Source of the DNA: Ichthyophonus hoferi
Taxonomy: Eukaryota > Opisthokonta > Ichthyosporea > Ichthyophonida > Ichthyophonidae
Length of the DNA stretch: 11,752 bases
Direction: 5' to 3'
Assembly: GCA_002751075.1 (NCBI GenBank)
Contig: NAOQ01000921.1
Location: 9,921-21,672 of the forward strand
The notes below the pieces were generated by a model, which searched no databases, was not told the DNA's origin, and saw nothing but the letters and a program-made list of their open reading frames with translations. This document shows positions 1-7,160 of this stretch, piece after piece. Position 1 is the stretch's first letter; the number at the start of each line of letters is the position of its first letter. The translations under genes were made by a program, and so were the position numbers.

Positions 1-129
1 TTTGCTTTGCATTATTTAACGAGTTAATTACATCCAACCTCGTACTCTAATATTTTATTGGTTAAACCTATATAGCATTAATTAATTAATTAAAATGAGG
101 TGCAATACTTAGAAATAAGTGGGGCTACG

Positions 130-149
130 TATACTGACAGGTCAGTATA
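130..149. repeat. Short inverted repeat, 9-bp arms
   Basis: Arms at 130-138 (TATACTGAC) and 141-149 are exact reverse complements separated by two bases (AG). The function is unknown. It could be a hairpin in a transcript, a binding site for a dimeric protein, or chance. Confidence 0.6.
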
Positions 150-897
150 TTGGCTAAGGACTCTATAACGCTTACAGAGTTCATTAGTGAGGACCGGAAA
201 ATTGATTTAAATAAGTCTTCTTACTTCTTAGCATGGAGGGGGGAGGGATATTCCCATCTAAGACCATCCTTCGGTCCTTGGGAGAAAGAAAGAGAATTTA
301 AGTTATTCTTTCCGCGTAGTGAGATGCAGTCAGTCGTTTCTGATACGTACATATACTATCGTATATACATATTTATAATGAATTGGTACGTAGGACAATT
401 CAAAGTTGTGTTTCAAATTGCAAAAGATTTGTGATCTTGTGTATAGTATACCGTGTTTTACAATAATGATTATTATATTTATATATAGCATATTTTAATT
501 AAAAAAACATCACATTATATTACTGCACATACCACATTTATCTATAAGTTTGGTTTATAAAAAATAATTGTCCACAGAACTCTAAGTATTAAAATATCAC
601 AGTACATATATGTCATTGTCAGTTTATTACATGACTACATGAAATATCTACATCATTCCGTCTCCCTTAACCCCCTCCTCTCCTCCTCTTCCATTATCTG
701 CAACCTATCACATATACAATATATCCTATTACACATAATATAAAAATTAACTACTTGCGTAGACCCAATTAATTACGAGAAATTGTTGTAAGTTTAAATA
801 ATTATAATTGGAGAACAATTAGTAGTATCTGTACCCTGACATTGTTAAAACAAGAATATTTAATGAACTTCGGGATTTCTTTATATAGCTATTATCA

Positions 898-903
898 TTT
901 ATT
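898..903 (-). terminator. Candidate poly(A) signal for WDR13
   Basis: The plus strand reads TTTATT, which is AATAAA on the WDR13 strand, about 410 bases past the stop codon. An ATTAAA variant follows at 859-864. These hexamers are common by chance in AT-rich DNA, so this is only the nearest canonical hexamer, not a mapped 3' end. Confidence 0.2.
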
Positions 904-1245
904 ATTATTAACAACTACTATTACTTCGGCAGTCTGGGAAAATTGTTGGGGCAATCTATTGGTGTTAAATGGCAACCTATTCCGTCATCCAATGGAATTG
1001 GCCCTTAGCCTTTATATATATAACGATGGCAAATGATTCGCTTATAATGCAGTAATTTTTACAAGATGTCAGGTCAATTAGGCCTAGCAATAAAATTCTA
1101 TTTCGATTTAAAGTGATGTTGTCTAATTTGTAAAAGGAGCTGATCTATGTGCCATAATATACGAGATACAGTGCATTGAAAAGAACGGGAGAGGGGTGGC
1201 TAGGCTTCCATAGGCTAGTACGAGGGTGTATATAGGCGTGACTAG

Positions 1246-1277
1246 CCTACCTGAGATATAGCTATATCTCAGGTAGG
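1246..1277. repeat. Perfect 32-bp palindrome in the WDR13 3' flank
   Basis: Bases 1246-1261 (CCTACCTGAGATATAG) are followed at once by their exact reverse complement, 1262-1277, with no spacer and no mismatch. The element lies 37-68 bases past the WDR13 stop codon, so it would fall in the 3' UTR. As RNA it could form a hairpin or pair between two transcripts; as DNA it could form a cruciform. No similar copy was noticed elsewhere in the window. Confidence 0.85.
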
Positions 1278-1313
1278 GCAGACATATCCTCCATAGGACA
1301 TTAAAGGGGGCCT

Positions 1314-3048
1314 TTACGCTTTACGCTTCCAGCACATCACCTGGCCTCGACTATCAGCAGATACTAAGAGAGACCCATTATCATTCCAAGCTACAGCCAG
1401 TACGGCAGAGGGGTGACTTTTCAGCTCACTTAACACTGTCTGGCTGGCAGGGGCCTTACTACCCACTATATATATATATGTGTGTGTATGTGCACGGTAG
1501 ATAACAGGATAGCACAGTAATGAGTATAGAGTGGGACAGTACAGCTTTGATTGTGTATGTGTATGTATTAGTGTCCTTATGAATAGATGTGGTCGGTGAT
1601 AGGCCTGTCTGATAGTATATATGATAGTAAGGATGATAGTATATATGATAGTACATATGATAGTATGTATGATAGTATACATCATAGTATGCCCATTTAG
1701 AATGAGTCATTAGATAGTATGAGGTATAAGGCTGTTAGGTTCGACAGCTATAACTGTAGGATGAATATATACGTATGTATAGAACAGGGGATGGAAAAGG
1801 GGTCGAGAGGGGCCCACCTGTAATGTCAAAGAGGTGAACTATGCCATCTTCACTGCCAGTAACTGCGGGCCATACATTAGAGGTCAGTGAGATAATGGAC
1901 GTACATATATATGATATCTAGAAGAGCATTGGCAGACTCAAAGAGGTGAGTTACTACATTTAAAGCATTATATATTGGCACTAGCCACCTCCTATCATTA
2001 CCATAACTACAATACAGCCAGCTTACCCACACAGGCTGGGCCTGCATGGGGCCCATGAGGCCCAAAGATACTTTTAATGTCTAGACTGCTATGCTTGAGG
2101 GGGAAGGCTCTCCTTTGCCGAACCAACCCTTGACTATTCTCCACACTATGGAAGGGAGGGGGAGGGGGGGTGAGGGAAGGCCTGGAACCTAGCGTATAGT
2201 TGGTCTACGCAAATGACTAGCATGGCCTTATTGGTAGATGAGGATGAGGTCCAATGATATAATTGCTATATACCCAGAGGCTTCCCTGGCCTACCATAGC
2301 TCCCTAGTCTAGGCCACCTGGTCCTTCCTGCCTACCTTAGTACGTATAGGGTGTTGTTGCGACAGCTTAATAGCAACAGTGGGGTCTTTCTCCCGGGGCT
2401 GTAGGTCAATGACGTCACAGCATGGCCCTCAGAAATAATGACTCGGACCAATCCGGTGAGTCTGCCTTTAGTAGCATCAAACTTGAAAGAATGCACCACA
2501 CCCTATATAGAATATAGCCCAATTAGATACAATATATCTTACATATAACCCAATTAATACTACGATTGAACCTGCTGTCAATCAGAAACTAACCCTATAT
2601 TCCTCTATCAACTCTATCACACTACATATATATATATATATGTAAAAGCATGGGATTATAATGGACATTCCTTCAATAAGAGAGGGCGCCCCCTTAATTC
2701 GCATTATAACATGTTGTAACGGCTGGGAATGTACACTAAACTACATTACTTGGTCGTGTTATTGTTATATTGTCTTATAATGTTGTTATATTGTACTGTA
2801 GTGTTGTTATATTGTACTGTATTGTTATTATATTGTACTATTGTGTTGTTATATTGTACTATGGTGTTGTTATATTGTACTGTAGTGTTGTTCTATACTC
2901 GTACCCTCCCATCTCCTGTCCACACAATGGTGCCATCAGTATTAAACACGATAGACTTGACAGGCCCTGAAGCCTGCCCCTTCCCTTGAGTTGTCTTCTT
3001 ACCCAGTGAGATGTTGTAGGTATAAAGCAAACCTTTGCCGGTACCTAT
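1314..3048 (-). CDS. WDR13: WDR13 exons 11-15: C-terminal WD40 blades
   Basis: Exon 11 (residues 244-291) encodes LLYTYNISLGKK and IVWTGDGR, matching human VMNISTGKK and LLWAGDDR. Exon 12 (292-346) starts GVVHSFKFDATKGRLT (human GSVFSFLFDMATGKLT) and ends near NNTLYVL. Exon 13 (347-386) carries RRAFPLKHSS, matching human KRSFPIEQSS. Exon 14 is only 45 nt and encodes VTGSEDGIVHLFDIT. Exon 15 (402-451) is the last blade, LSELKSHPSAVLAVAW then SADSRGQVMCW, closing the propeller with a short basic tail, KRKA. The TAA stop is at 1316-1314. Alignment to the family is continuous through these exons without missing blades. Confidence 0.95.
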
Positions 3049-4224
3049 CTAATCACCCCTCCATCGTTACCTCACTGTCCCACCACACAATACTGCATCT
3101 AGCTCACCCATTGTATTTGACATGGATATGCCGGCTATTATATACATTATTATCTAGGAACACAACATGAACAAGCAAGGTGTGTATGTGTGCGTAGGTA
3201 AATAGAGGCCTGGTGTCCTTTATATATCCAGGGAATAATGTTATTTCGTTAATATATAGGTCTATGTGAATGCTATATAAAACACACAGAGGAAATATAA
3301 GCAAAGAGATTAAAAAATAATTATGGAAAAGGTTAAAAAAAATCGGTAAAAAAATGTAAGATATGTAAATTACATATGTATGCATGTATGTATGTATGTA
3401 TGTATGTATGTATATATGTACCAGCAGCCAATAACAATAATATAACCAGAGAAGTAACAACAACACAGGAGAGAAAGAGAGAAAGAGAGAGACCCACCAA
3501 TAACATGTTGTTGTTGGTAGGACAGAGCGTACAGGCTAGCAGGTCCATGGCGGTATCCACCACCTTCATAACCTGCCCCGTCTCTGTATGCCACAGCCGA
3601 AAGGTCCGGTCCAGTGACACACTGACCACCATAGACCCTGTGACGGCCCAGGCCAATCCTGCACCCCCCCAGTGGCTTAGAACACTCCTGAAGTCCTTTC
3701 TGGACCAATACTCTATCTGATTAGTACGATTAATGCTTATATGGAATAGATCATTGGCGATGGAATGCCAGCTGTCAGATACACAGGATATAGGTTGGAT
3801 AAAAAGACCTAACGGCAATAGTACACTACGAATGGTATGGCCTATGTTAAGATAGAAGGCACATATACTGTATTCTCTGGGTAGTAAAGAGGGAGAGGGG
3901 CCCATCATGGTATGATAGGCAGGGGGAGGGAGAAAGATTTTGCCTACTTGATTGGCTAGTAGTAAAATGAGGATGCACAATTAGTTCAGATCATAGACTA
4001 GAGGTCCAGTGGAGTATTATTACATGCTTACAGAGGTGAATAACCTAGAATGGTAGGTATAGTGAGGCCAGAACAAGAACGGGGGGTGGGGTAGGCCCTA
4101 CCTGTAATGCCAGCCTTGTGGCCATTGAGAAGATGAATAATGCGGGGATGGTCGCCTACCTGGGCTATAGTCTGCAGAGGAGGGTCAGCTGTTGGTCTCC
4201 CACATGCTCCCCCGCCCACCCCAG

Positions 4225-4255
<31 letters not shown>

Positions 4256-6696
4256 TCCGATAGCCCCTGGTTGCCATACCATTCTCTCTACACGTTTATA
4301 ACAACCAATAGTTATATATAAGAGCCCTTACAATAGTACCATCCAATGAGGCAAAGGCCAGCATCTCATTGTTTCCCTGGGCAAACTGTACAGTAGTAAC
4401 TGGGTAGGATAGTATAGGTGTAAATGTGTAGGTTATATGTGTATTTAGTATAGGTAGTATAAATAGAAATATCACAGGACAAGGAATGCAGTGCTAAATA
4501 GAATTCCTTATTTGATAACATATATATGACCCTTGTACTACCATAGTACAATCCTTCTAATGTGGCAATAGTCGTCCAGTCCTTATTGACTCCTACTATG
4601 TATGGTGCGAGTACAATGAGACATGATAGGGAACCACTTACCTGCAGCCTTGTGGTGATTAAATATGCCGTGCACCACTCCGAAGGAATAAGGGTTGGTC
4701 GGTGATTCCCTCTGAGTTACCCCTGGGAAAGGCAGCCGATAGGATTCAGACATATCACCTCACATACCATATATGGCTATAGCTACACATATAGCATTTA
4801 TATACCAAAACATGTACCAAGATATGTCCATATCAAAATAAAATACCCATTTACTTCAAAGATATTCACTGGCACTATGACTGTAGGCTGTAGGAGGCTG
4901 TAGGCTTTATACTTTTATAGGTATTATGGTCATGACATATATATAGATACCACAACCACATAGGAAGGACAACAATATATTAGTAATATATGATACTATA
5001 CTATGCTATGCTATGCTGTATTATATTATGCTATATTGTACTATACTATACTATAATATACTAGTAGTATATACTATATATATATATATATTACCTAGTG
5101 ATTCTGTAGATCCATCTCCCTCAGCCAATCCACGTGCATCTGTTAGTAATGCACTCCTGATTGATACTAGCTTGGTAGGAAGGTTTTATTGGTTAGATTG
5201 GAGGGAAGAGAGGAATGACATGTGCATAATAAATTAATGAAAAGGCGTAAGTATGATAGTTTTATTGGGCATACCATCATCATCTACTCTCATAAAAAGA
5301 CCTCAGAAGGAATGGAGGAGAAAGAGATAGGGGAGAGTTTATAGTCATGGTCTACGTTGGTAGAAATAGTATAGATAGATATATGGTTTGCGTGCAAGGT
5401 ATAAAATAAACAGGAAATGATATAGTATAGCATAACTATAACAAATACCAATAACATATACTATACCATACACTATAACAAATACTATATCGTAGTAACT
5501 AACCTTGTTGCTGTCTTTCATCAGGGCCAGGGGTATCAGGGGTTCTAGGTGATTCGTCCCAACTCTGTGTGGACCATGCCTGACCTTCAGTACCCTTTCC
5601 TCCTTATGGCTTCCTCTCCTCTCATCCTCCTTCTCCCTCCCCCATCTTACACAAGGATTGCACTTACCAGTTGGACATTTTCATACTTCCTGTAAGAGAT
5701 AGCAGAGAGAGAAGTAGGAATAGGTAGTGGGAGGGGGGAGAGGAGGAGGAGAGGGGGTCAGTAGTGAGCCGTACGGTGATTGCCACCTTTTTCCCTCTCT
5801 ATAACTCTATGGAGTATTGTGTAGGTAACTTACCGTACACCAGGTAGGCCATATCGCTGTACTAGGAGGAATCTTCTCAAAGGAAGGTAAGCCGTCCTGG
5901 CTGGAAAGGCCGCAGGGTTCTGAGTGTAGGTAAGATATGGGGGAGGAGGGGCAGGAAATAGAATTAGCTGCTTAATAGCTACAGCACCCTTGATCCCCTC
6001 CTCTCTCTCTCTCGACCATTCCCTCTTGCTCTTTTTCTATTCTTTATAGCATACACCCCTGTTTGTCCTTAGCAAACAGACCTCAAAATTACTGGTCCCT
6101 CCACACTATATACACAGACCTCTCCTATTCCCTAACTCCCTCATGCTGCCGTCAAATTTCACCTTTATCCTTTTCCCTTCCCATCTCAAATGTACTTATA
6201 TATGCGCACACCTTTCCCAAGGCTTCTTCTAGGAGCTGACCTCTCCTTCTCATGTAGAGAGTATCTGTTATAGTATTGGATACATAAGAACATAAATCTA
6301 CTTTATTCTCTGTTCATAATTTTTATTTTTCTCGGCTATCAAACGTGGAATGGTTGCACCCAGGGGCAAGAGGAAGGCCCTGTTGTCTGCTGCGCAGGTC
6401 TTGTATTGAGCCTTAAACAGATAAAACAATTAGGATATATATAAAATATAAGAAGTCACTAAAATATATTATATGGCTCTTGTTCTCTCTCCATGTCCCT
6501 CCCTACAGGTTATAGCATGAATGAGAGAAAGGGAGAGTAAAGAAAGAAAAAATAATGAACCTAGGCACATAGGTTTACACTTTTCTTAAGAATTAGGCAA
6601 ACACGCATATTAGCACTCACTTGACACCCCACATGCTGACCTCTGTACGCCAAACCGAGAGTCCAAGTCTGTTATCTGTGAAATAAGCTCGCACAT
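1314..6696 (-). CDS. WDR13: WDR13-like WD40-repeat protein, complete, 15 coding exons
   Basis: The product is 451 residues; human WDR13 is 485. In mammals this is a nuclear WD40 beta-propeller protein reported to act with histone deacetylases and nuclear receptors and to restrain cell proliferation; that role is family knowledge, not visible here. Exons on the minus strand, in order: 6696-6621, 6411-6360, 5896-5834, 5689-5668, 5594-5504, 5139-5095, 4722-4642, 4399-4332, 4171-4102, 3658-3498, 3048-2905, 2502-2336, 2145-2027, 1862-1818, 1465-1314. All introns are GT-AG, every phase joins cleanly, and the total is 1356 nt including the TAA stop. The best family matches are QRYG (residues 56-59), SVSLDRTFRLW (202-212), CPTNNN (about 235-240), VTGSEDG (387-393) and the C-terminal VMCWKRKA. 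The ATG was chosen because it gives exactly the human spacing of residues before the D-x-R motif at 12-14. Exon 5 and 6 boundaries are the least certain. Confidence 0.93.
1611..1692. repeat. 12-bp tandem repeat in WDR13 intron 14
   Basis: Six successive 12-base units of GATAGTATATAT occupy 1611-1682, with small changes at positions 8-11 of the unit, followed by a decayed seventh copy. The unit length is a multiple of three and no unit contains a stop in the WDR13 frame on the minus strand. A TA/TG microsatellite follows at about 1467-1492, next to the exon 15 acceptor. Confidence 0.9.
2154..2176 (+). repeat. G-rich tract with quadruplex pattern; pyrimidine tract of exon 13
   Basis: Four G runs (2154-2156, 2158-2162, 2164-2170, 2174-2176) are separated by 1-3 bases, which fits the usual G-quadruplex pattern on the plus strand. 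On the WDR13 strand it is a nearly pure C tract ending 8 bases before the exon 13 acceptor, so it serves as the polypyrimidine tract. Confidence 0.8.
2623..2644. repeat. TA microsatellite, self-complementary
   Basis: A TACATATAT...ATATGTA run in WDR13 intron 11 forms a perfect self-complementary stretch. It is probably replication slippage; no gene function is seen. Confidence 0.85.
2759..2893. repeat. 21-bp tandem repeat next to the exon 11 donor
   Basis: About six copies of a 21-base unit (GTGTTGTTATATTGTACTGT plus A) recur at 2780, 2801, 2822, 2843, 2864 and 2885, with a more diverged copy before them. The array lies in WDR13 intron 11 and starts only about ten bases into the intron from the exon 11 donor at 2904. 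Confidence 0.9.
3373..3420. repeat. TATG microsatellite in WDR13 intron 10
   Basis: About ten TATG/CATG units run through this stretch. In the minus-strand frame that continues from exon 10 they would read as repeated Tyr-Ile-His-Thr, but this is intronic. Confidence 0.9.
3469..3493. repeat. GA/CT tract directly after the exon 10 donor
   Basis: The plus strand is a run of GAGA and GAAAGAGA; on the WDR13 strand the intron opens with a pure CT tract within four bases of the donor. Such tracts just after a 5' splice site can bind splicing regulators of the TIA1 or PTB type; that is inference here. Confidence 0.8.
3498..4722 (-). CDS. WDR13: WDR13 exons 7-10: start of the WD40 propeller
   Basis: Exon 7 (residues 117-143) holds PYSFGVVHGIFNHH, which matches the human YAFAGMYHVFDQH region just before the propeller. 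Exon 8 (144-166) gives VQFAQGNNEMLAFASLDGTI, a WD40 strand pair ending in LDG. Exon 9 (167-189) leads into the next blade with LLNGHKAGIT, carrying the GH dipeptide. Exon 10 (190-243) continues with LAWAVTGSMVVSVSLDRTFRLW, a textbook D-x-T-x-x-x-W blade end, then CTLCPTNNN, close to human CTFQPVNNN. Exon 10 could end either at 3498 (donor GTGGGT) or at 3494 (donor GTCTCT). I prefer 3498 because its donor is much closer to consensus. Confidence 0.92.
4225..4252. repeat. (TA)14 microsatellite in WDR13 intron 8
   Basis: Fourteen uninterrupted TA units lie midway between exons 8 and 9, next to a C-rich plus-strand stretch. The tract is likely to vary in length between individuals. Confidence 0.95.
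4542..4592 (-). CDS. Candidate 51-nt cassette exon between WDR13 exons 7 and 8
   Basis: This block lies in intron 7 and is flanked by AG (start 4592, or 4595 for 54 nt) and GT (GTAGTA). It has no stop codon and is phase 1 at both ends, so its inclusion would insert 17 residues (GVNKDWTTIATLEGLYY) without shifting the frame. Human WDR13 has nothing at this point, and a stop-free 17-codon block arises by chance quite often, so it may be ordinary intron. Confidence 0.25.
4994..5090. repeat. CTATA/CTATG pentamer and TA repeats in WDR13 intron 6
   Basis: Five-base units of the types CTATA and CTATG recur from 4994 to about 5056, followed by a TA run that ends at the exon 6 donor (5094). The array lies wholly in intron 6. 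Confidence 0.8.
5095..6696 (-). CDS. WDR13: WDR13 exons 1-6: N-terminal region before the propeller
   Basis: Exons 1-6 encode residues 1-116. Residues 1-25 (exon 1) match the human N-terminus in spacing: MCELISQITDLDSRF against a human start ending in DARY. Exons 2 and 3 carry the arginine-rich stretch and the conserved LLVQRYG (53-59). Exons 4-6 encode a hydrophilic linker rich in P, D, E and Q (SWDESPRTPDTPGPDERQQQ), shorter than in human and probably disordered. Exon 2 ends in a weak donor (GTGCAA). Exon 3 has two acceptor AGs four bases apart (CCAGCCAG); only the second keeps the frame. Exon 6 was started at 5139 because an AG further upstream leads straight to a stop. The protein frame is solid for exons 1-3 and good for 4-6, where conservation is low. 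Confidence 0.8.
5435..5485. repeat. Direct repeat of 14 bp in WDR13 intron 5
   Basis: ACTATAACAAATAC occurs at 5435-5448 and again at 5472-5485, 37 bases apart, within low-complexity ATA-rich sequence. It is probably local duplication. Confidence 0.75.
5593..5643 (+). repeat. Polypyrimidine/polypurine tract filling WDR13 intron 4
   Basis: The plus strand is almost all C and T here. On the gene strand, the 73-nt intron 4 (5667-5595) is therefore G/A-rich right up to the exon 5 acceptor and lacks the usual pyrimidine tract. Long tracts of this kind can form triplex DNA; that is general knowledge and not shown here. Confidence 0.75.
5668..5689 (-). CDS. WDR13: 22-nt micro-exon (exon 4) of WDR13
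   Basis: The block is bounded by a strong acceptor (TCTCTTACAG, preceded by a CT tract) and a consensus donor (GTAAGT). It adds one base to the arginine codon begun in exon 3 and then KYENVQL, ending in phase 0. Leaving it out would join phase 2 to phase 0 and shift the frame, so it is probably constitutive. It sits where human has SYQLQ. Confidence 0.75.
5725..5757 (+). repeat. G/A-rich tract in WDR13 intron 3
   Basis: G runs at 5729-5731, 5733-5738 and 5753-5757 flank GGA triplets. On the gene strand this is a CT-rich tract about 35-65 bases before the exon 4 acceptor, and it probably helps define the 22-nt exon. Confidence 0.65.
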
Positions 6697-6819
6697 CCTG
6701 CCTGTGTAAAGGCTTAGACGTTATGGCAGTCGGCTTACCATATATTAGGCAGGGTTCTGGTAATAGAGTAGTTGTGTGTATACGGTTTATGAAACGGAAA
6801 TGGGCTAAGTAACCATAAG
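6697..6819 (-). promoter_or_regulatory. Probable 5' UTR and promoter side of WDR13
   Basis: The ATG at 6696-6694 has A at -3, a favourable start context. Upstream, a consensus donor (GTAAGC, first base 6738) and an AG at 6703-6702 (or 6699-6698) would bound a 37- or 41-nt intron in the 5' UTR. No clear TATA box could be separated from the AT-rich background, and the transcription start is unknown. Confidence 0.3.
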
Positions 6820-7160
6820 TAAAAAGAATAGAACAGTTTATAATACTATAAAATAAAAATAAATGGAATAAATTATAACAAGATAAGATAAAAAACAGTA
6901 GATTGGATTAGAATAGATAATAATACCGTAAGATAAAAAGAATAGAACAGATTACTATAAAATAAGAACAGAATAAATAATAATTAGATAAGATAAACAA
7001 GAGTAGATTGGATTAAAATAGATAATAATACCATTAGATAAAAATAATAGAAAAATTATACTATAATATAAGAAGAATAGATCTAGATTACAGTACTATG
7101 ACATAAAAAGAATACAACTGATTACCATTGATTACTATGCTACAAGATGGAAATAATATA
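6820..7160. repeat. Degenerate tandem repeat, units of about 105-114 bp
   Basis: Units begin with TAAAAAGAATAGAAC or a close variant at 6820, 6934, 7039 and 7104. The first two (114 and 105 bp) are full length and share AGATTGGATTA and GATAATAATACC near their ends; the third is truncated and the fourth decays into flanking sequence. The array is almost all A and T, carries no open frame, and starts 124 bases upstream of the WDR13 ATG. Confidence 0.8.

Larger units (their letters stand above)
1..1313. other. Downstream flank of WDR13, no gene recognised
   Basis: This stretch follows the WDR13 stop codon in the direction of transcription, so its right part is probably 3' UTR. It is AT-rich, with short TTAA and TA runs (for example 78-95). 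Two short plus-strand open frames (about 150-434 and 842-1036) have no ATG at their start, no splice or codon pattern I trust, and match no family I know, so I do not call them genes. The structured elements seen here are a 9-bp inverted repeat at 130-149 and a perfect 32-bp palindrome at 1246-1277. Confidence 0.6.

Noticed and set aside
150-434. Plus-strand open frame of about 94 codons
   Set aside because: It begins at TTG rather than ATG, matches no known family, and lies in AT-rich flank. It could be a lost exon, but nothing supports it.
842-1036. Plus-strand open frame of about 64 codons
   Set aside because: It has no ATG start and a Leu/Thr/Tyr-rich translation typical of AT-rich non-coding DNA; it is also short enough for chance.
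2410-2417. TGACGTCA, a CREB-type site
   Set aside because: It falls within the coding sequence of WDR13 exon 12, where it encodes conserved residues (AVTSL), so it is most simply codon use.
2681-2697. GGGCGCCC-centred short palindrome in intron 11, possible mobile-element end
   Set aside because: No matching inverted copy or target-site duplication was found nearby, so it cannot be called a mobile element.
2729-2989. Plus-strand open frame with repeated VLLYCT motif
   Set aside because: The motif is only the translation of the 21-bp intron repeat, and its end overlaps WDR13 exon 11 on the other strand.
3376-3720. Plus-strand open frame opposite WDR13 exon 10
   Set aside because: It is built from the TATG and GA microsatellites plus the antisense of a well-supported exon.
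4767-4776. CCATATATGG, a perfect SRF-type CArG box
   Set aside because: It matches the consensus, but it lies in an intron in AT-rich sequence where such a string can occur by chance, and nothing else marks an enhancer.
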